A stretch of 64,000 nt of DNA from Paenibacillus sp. MMS20-IR301 (GTDB taxonomy: Bacteria > Bacillota > Bacilli > Paenibacillales > Paenibacillaceae): NCBI RefSeq assembly GCF_032302195.1, contig NZ_CP135275.1, forward strand, positions 2,170,001 through 2,234,000, in the 5' to 3' direction. A program made the position numbers and the translations under genes. This document shows, one piece after another, positions 61,469-64,000 of the stretch. Below the pieces are notes generated by a model, which was not told the DNA's origin, made no database searches, and saw only the letters and a list, made by a program, of their open reading frames with translations. Position 1 is the first letter of the stretch, and the number at the start of each line of letters is the position of its first letter.

Positions 61469-63286
61469 TCAAGGATTCAGCGATACTATGATGCGGGATA
61501 CATTCGCCCCGCCATTACCGCCGCTTAGTTTAATTACGTTATTCGTGCCTGGATTCAAGCGGATCGACTGGCTGGCACGTCCCGTATAATTGGTCCAGCC
61601 GCCTGTCCCGGGCAGGGTAAGTGAATACCCGCTCCCGGTAGTGTCGCCGCTGCTGTTCAATCTAAAGGTTGCCTGGCTGTCCGCAGAAGCGTAAATTACG
61701 GTAATTGTCGCCTGGCCGCCTGCACCGCCGTTAATGCCAGTCAGCTCGGTGTAGGCGCCTGGTATATGCAGGTTCTCAACGATTCCGCCCGACCGTGTGG
61801 CCCCGCCCCCCACAGAAACGTTGCTGCCGCTCATCGGATATTCCGTATCCTGGAGCGCTTCAGGGATCCGCGATATAATGATGCCGGATATATTAGCCCC
61901 TCCCATGCCGCCGTTCAGCTTAATGCTGTTGCCCGCACCAGGATTCAAATCGATCAGCCGGCTGGTCCGGCCGCTGTAATTGCCCCAGCCGCCTGTGCCG
62001 GGCAAAGAAAGATAATAACCGTCCCCTGACGGATCTCCGCTGGCATCCACCTTAAAGGCCGCCCCGCTCTCAGCGGAAGCGTAGAGCACGGTCAGAAGCG
62101 CCTTACCGCCCGCACCTCCATTGATGTTATTCAACTGGGTATAGGAGCCTTGGGTATGCATATTCTCAATAATTCCGCCTGCGCGGCTTGCCCCTCCACC
62201 GAAGGATACATTATTGTCATTCATCGTATATTGCGATTGCTGAGTGTATTTATCATAATTCTCATTGATCAAATCGTAGTACTTGATCTCTGTAGCAGGG
62301 GAACGCGGCCCCACCGCAGGAACGCCTTCCGTGGTTTGAATGACCTTCTGAACCGTTCCATCCGGATTGAAATTCAGCTTATCCACACAGACCGAGCGCA
62401 GTGTCCCGTTAGCGGAGATTGCGGCGTTATGATACAACATATACCAGTTCCCCTTATATTCTACGACCGATCCGTGCGACGTTTCACTGCTGTTCACCGG
62501 GTCCAGGATGACGCCGCGGTTGGTCCAGGGCCCAAGCGGACTGCTGCTGGTTGCATACCGCAGCTGATTGCCGCCCGAATGATTATCCGAATACATCAGG
62601 TAATACAGGCCGTTACGCTTGAACACCCATGAGGCCTCATGGAAATCCTGCAGCTCCGTGAACTGCTTAACCTGCCCGGTTACCGACATCATGTCACTGC
62701 CCAGCTTGACGCCATAGCTGGTTCCGCCGCCGCCGGCATACAGATAATAACTTCCATCATCGTCGCGGAAAACGGCCGGATCGATGAGATTGCTGCCGGG
62801 CAGTCCTGTTATATAGCCTTGAACGGTAAAATCCGCGTCAGGTTTATTGCTTGTGGCCACCCCGATTTTCCAGGAATTGTTCCAATTGGATTCACTGGGA
62901 TGAGGGAAATAGAAATAATATGTTCCATCCTTGTAAGCAGCATCAGGTGCCCACATGAAACCTCCCTCCGGACGTCCCCATGACACATCGTCAGCGCTCA
63001 GAATCTCTCCTTCATCCACCCAATCGACCATATTATCCGACGAGAAGACATGATATTTATCCATTAAATCACTGCCTCTGGAAGGGAAAATATCATGTGA
63101 CGGATACACATAAATGCGTCCGTCCGCCCACACATGCGCAGAAGGATCAGCGGTAAACATACTGGTGAATATAGGGTTTCCAGATTTGATATCGGAAGCT
63201 TCGGCTGAAGCTGCAGGCGTGAGGCCGGTACTGGCGGACAGCAGCATTGCCCCTGCCAGCGTAAGGCGCATAAGTCCTTTTTTCAT
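61469..63286 (-). CDS. secreted GH43-type glycosidase with two carbohydrate-binding modules
   Basis: The 605-residue protein has a signal peptide (residues 1-28, cut near ASA), a five-bladed GH43 domain (about 35-325) and two tandem CBM6/35-like domains of about 125 residues each. Candidate catalytic residues are D47 (TADPSAHV), D169 (LIDPAVF) and E217 (FHEASWV). The two binding modules share GGIIENMH/GGIVENLH, NGGAGG, LPGTGGW and NGGMGGANIS, showing a duplication. Likely substrates are arabinan or xylan side chains. It acts outside the cell. Confidence 0.88.
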   Translation of the reverse strand: MKKGLMRLTLAGAMLLSASTGLTPAASAEASDIKSGNPIFTSMFTADPSAHVWADGRIYVYPSHDIFPSRGSDLMDKYHVFSSDNMVDWVDEGEILSADDVSWGRPEGGFMWAPDAAYKDGTYYFYFPHPSESNWNNSWKIGVATSNKPDADFTVQGYITGLPGSNLIDPAVFRDDDGSYYLYAGGGGTSYGVKLGSDMMSVTGQVKQFTELQDFHEASWVFKRNGLYYLMYSDNHSGGNQLRYATSSSPLGPWTNRGVILDPVNSSETSHGSVVEYKGNWYMLYHNAAISANGTLRSVCVDKLNFNPDGTVQKVIQTTEGVPAVGPRSPATEIKYYDLINENYDKYTQQSQYTMNDNNVSFGGGASRAGGIIENMHTQGSYTQLNNINGGAGGKALLTVLYASAESGAAFKVDASGDPSGDGYYLSLPGTGGWGNYSGRTSRLIDLNPGAGNSIKLNGGMGGANISGIIISRIPEALQDTEYPMSGSNVSVGGGATRSGGIVENLHIPGAYTELTGINGGAGGQATITVIYASADSQATFRLNSSGDTTGSGYSLTLPGTGGWTNYTGRASQSIRLNPGTNNVIKLSGGNGGANVSRIIVSLNP

Positions 63287-63554
63287 AAAATATTACCTCC
63301 TCTGTTCCATATAGAATTCGCGATGCGTTCCCGGCATGCAAACAAGGTGTATCCAACTGCCTGTCCGGACCAGCCGGGCTGTAATGAATTCCAATCGCCT
63401 CCCCAGGATTCGATATGGTATTTATGTAAATATATGGTCTGTTTATATTTTACTTTAAATGTAATGCTTTTATAGTAAGACATTCTTAACTTATCAAAGC
63501 CATTCTTGGCTTCTGCCTATAGCATACGGCTTTACAATTAGTCTCTGAACATAC
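63287..63554. other. intergenic region upstream of the GH43 gene
   Basis: I see no gene. The GH43 promoter should lie here, but no clear box pair or cre-like site was recognised. Confidence 0.4.
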
Positions 63555-63596
63555 AAAACCCCGTCTCCTTCCTAGTGGAAGTGAAGACGGGGTTTT
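63555..63596. terminator. bidirectional terminator
   Basis: AAAACCCCGTCT pairs with AGACGGGGTTTT. It ends the minus-strand gene at 63633 before the GH43 unit. Confidence 0.85.
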
Positions 63597-63632
63597 CTTT
63601 GCCGCTTTTGCTTGTCCCTGTATTTAGTGATG

Positions 63633-64000
63633 CTATTTCAGCAAGTATTTGCTTATGGTTTTAGGAGCGTAGCCCCTCGTAAGGTAAAGCTCGCCGTTTC
63701 CGGCATAAATGTAATTATGCCCTGCCTCATAGTCGAGCCATAAGGTGGAGAGATGATGTTTAATCTGCAGATTCCCCGGATCCAGCACATAGAAATCCTC
63801 CCTGGCCCGATCCCCTTCAAAAGTCTCCGGATCGATATCAGCCGGACGCTCCTGCCATTGATACTGATTCTCTACAGTGATCTCACCCGAAGGTGTTATC
63901 CGGAAATTCCAGTCATTGTCGCCGGTTTCACCAATCTGCTGCTTGCCGAGCAACTGATTATCCTTGCTGTACAGACGGTACACATTGTCATTCCGTACCA
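63633..64000 (-). CDS. 3' part of an unidentified gene, cut by window edge
   Basis: The frame is open to the window edge on the minus strand and no start with a ribosome binding site is seen, so the gene continues outside. The visible about 122 residues are hydrophilic and rich in Tyr, Asp and Gln, with beta-type alternation (NLQIKHHLSTLWLDYEAGH, YIYAGNGELYLTRGYAP). No family was recognised. Confidence 0.65.
   Translation of the reverse strand, partial: VRNDNVYRLYSKDNQLLGKQQIGETGDNDWNFRITPSGEITVENQYQWQERPADIDPETFEGDRAREDFYVLDPGNLQIKHHLSTLWLDYEAGHNYIYAGNGELYLTRGYAPKTISKYLLK

Noticed and set aside
1..64000. tRNA or rRNA genes
   Set aside because: No tRNA TTC-loop/CCA-type arrangement or rRNA sequence was noticed on either strand. 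A tRNAscan run would be decisive.

Overview
The window looks like chromosome of a Paenibacillus-type Firmicute (Bacillota). The evidence is strong AGGAGG-type ribosome binding sites, frequent GTG and TTG starts, a fapR-plsX-fabH-fabD-fabG-acpP-fabF-rnc-smc-ftsY block, a ylb-type cluster (rsmD, coaD, ylbJ, sepM, tmcAL, yceD, rpmF), sporulation-type small membrane proteins, a FapR operator, and moderate GC with very GC-rich patches inside hrpB and tmcAL. No rRNA, tRNA, CRISPR array or intact insertion sequence was seen.

Layout. 1-690: the 5' end of an unidentified minus-strand gene, then a plus-strand gene for a 70-residue protein that is 47% methionine with six cysteines, flanked by a promoter, a palindrome and a terminator. 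This is the most unusual item here. 755-4280: a small gene, then an N-acetylglucosamine PTS operon (antiterminator, EIIA, EIICB) behind a RAT/terminator leader, so the antiterminator should control its own operon. 4389-11336: a large hybrid histidine kinase, a GpsB/DivIVA-like protein, a DksA-like protein, an RTP-like DNA-binding protein, a 1.5 kb gene-free stretch with dispersed repeats, and a general stress protein with a sigma-B-like promoter. 11384-22876: HrpB helicase, small housekeeping or unknown genes, two SDR dehydrogenases, an AraC regulator, and a three-gene ATP-grasp/alpha-E/transglutaminase operon. 22877-24219: gene-free, with a 51-bp tandem array of hairpins.

24272-36070 is the essential core: SRP receptor, SMC, RNase III and the fatty-acid elongation operon under FapR. 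36391-42112 carries rpmF-yceD and the ylb cluster. 42425-51231 is accessory: a heptad-repeat coiled coil, a secreted hydrolase, an orphan phage-like lysis pair, an XRE/DUF3169 pair, three tiny proteins, and a GGDEF enzyme near a PilZ protein. 51312-55012 is a five-gene YtrA-type ABC transporter operon with an operator over its -10 box. 55168-64000 holds a beta/gamma-crystallin-like protein, a second dispersed-repeat region beside an AT-rich VOC gene, a kinase-fold phosphotransferase, an ECF sigma/anti-sigma pair, a sulfurtransferase plus a decayed 3' copy of a related gene, a methyltransferase-like gene, a GH43 glycosidase with duplicated carbohydrate-binding modules, and a gene cut by the window edge.

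All calls come from reading motifs and recalled family sequences. No database search was run.
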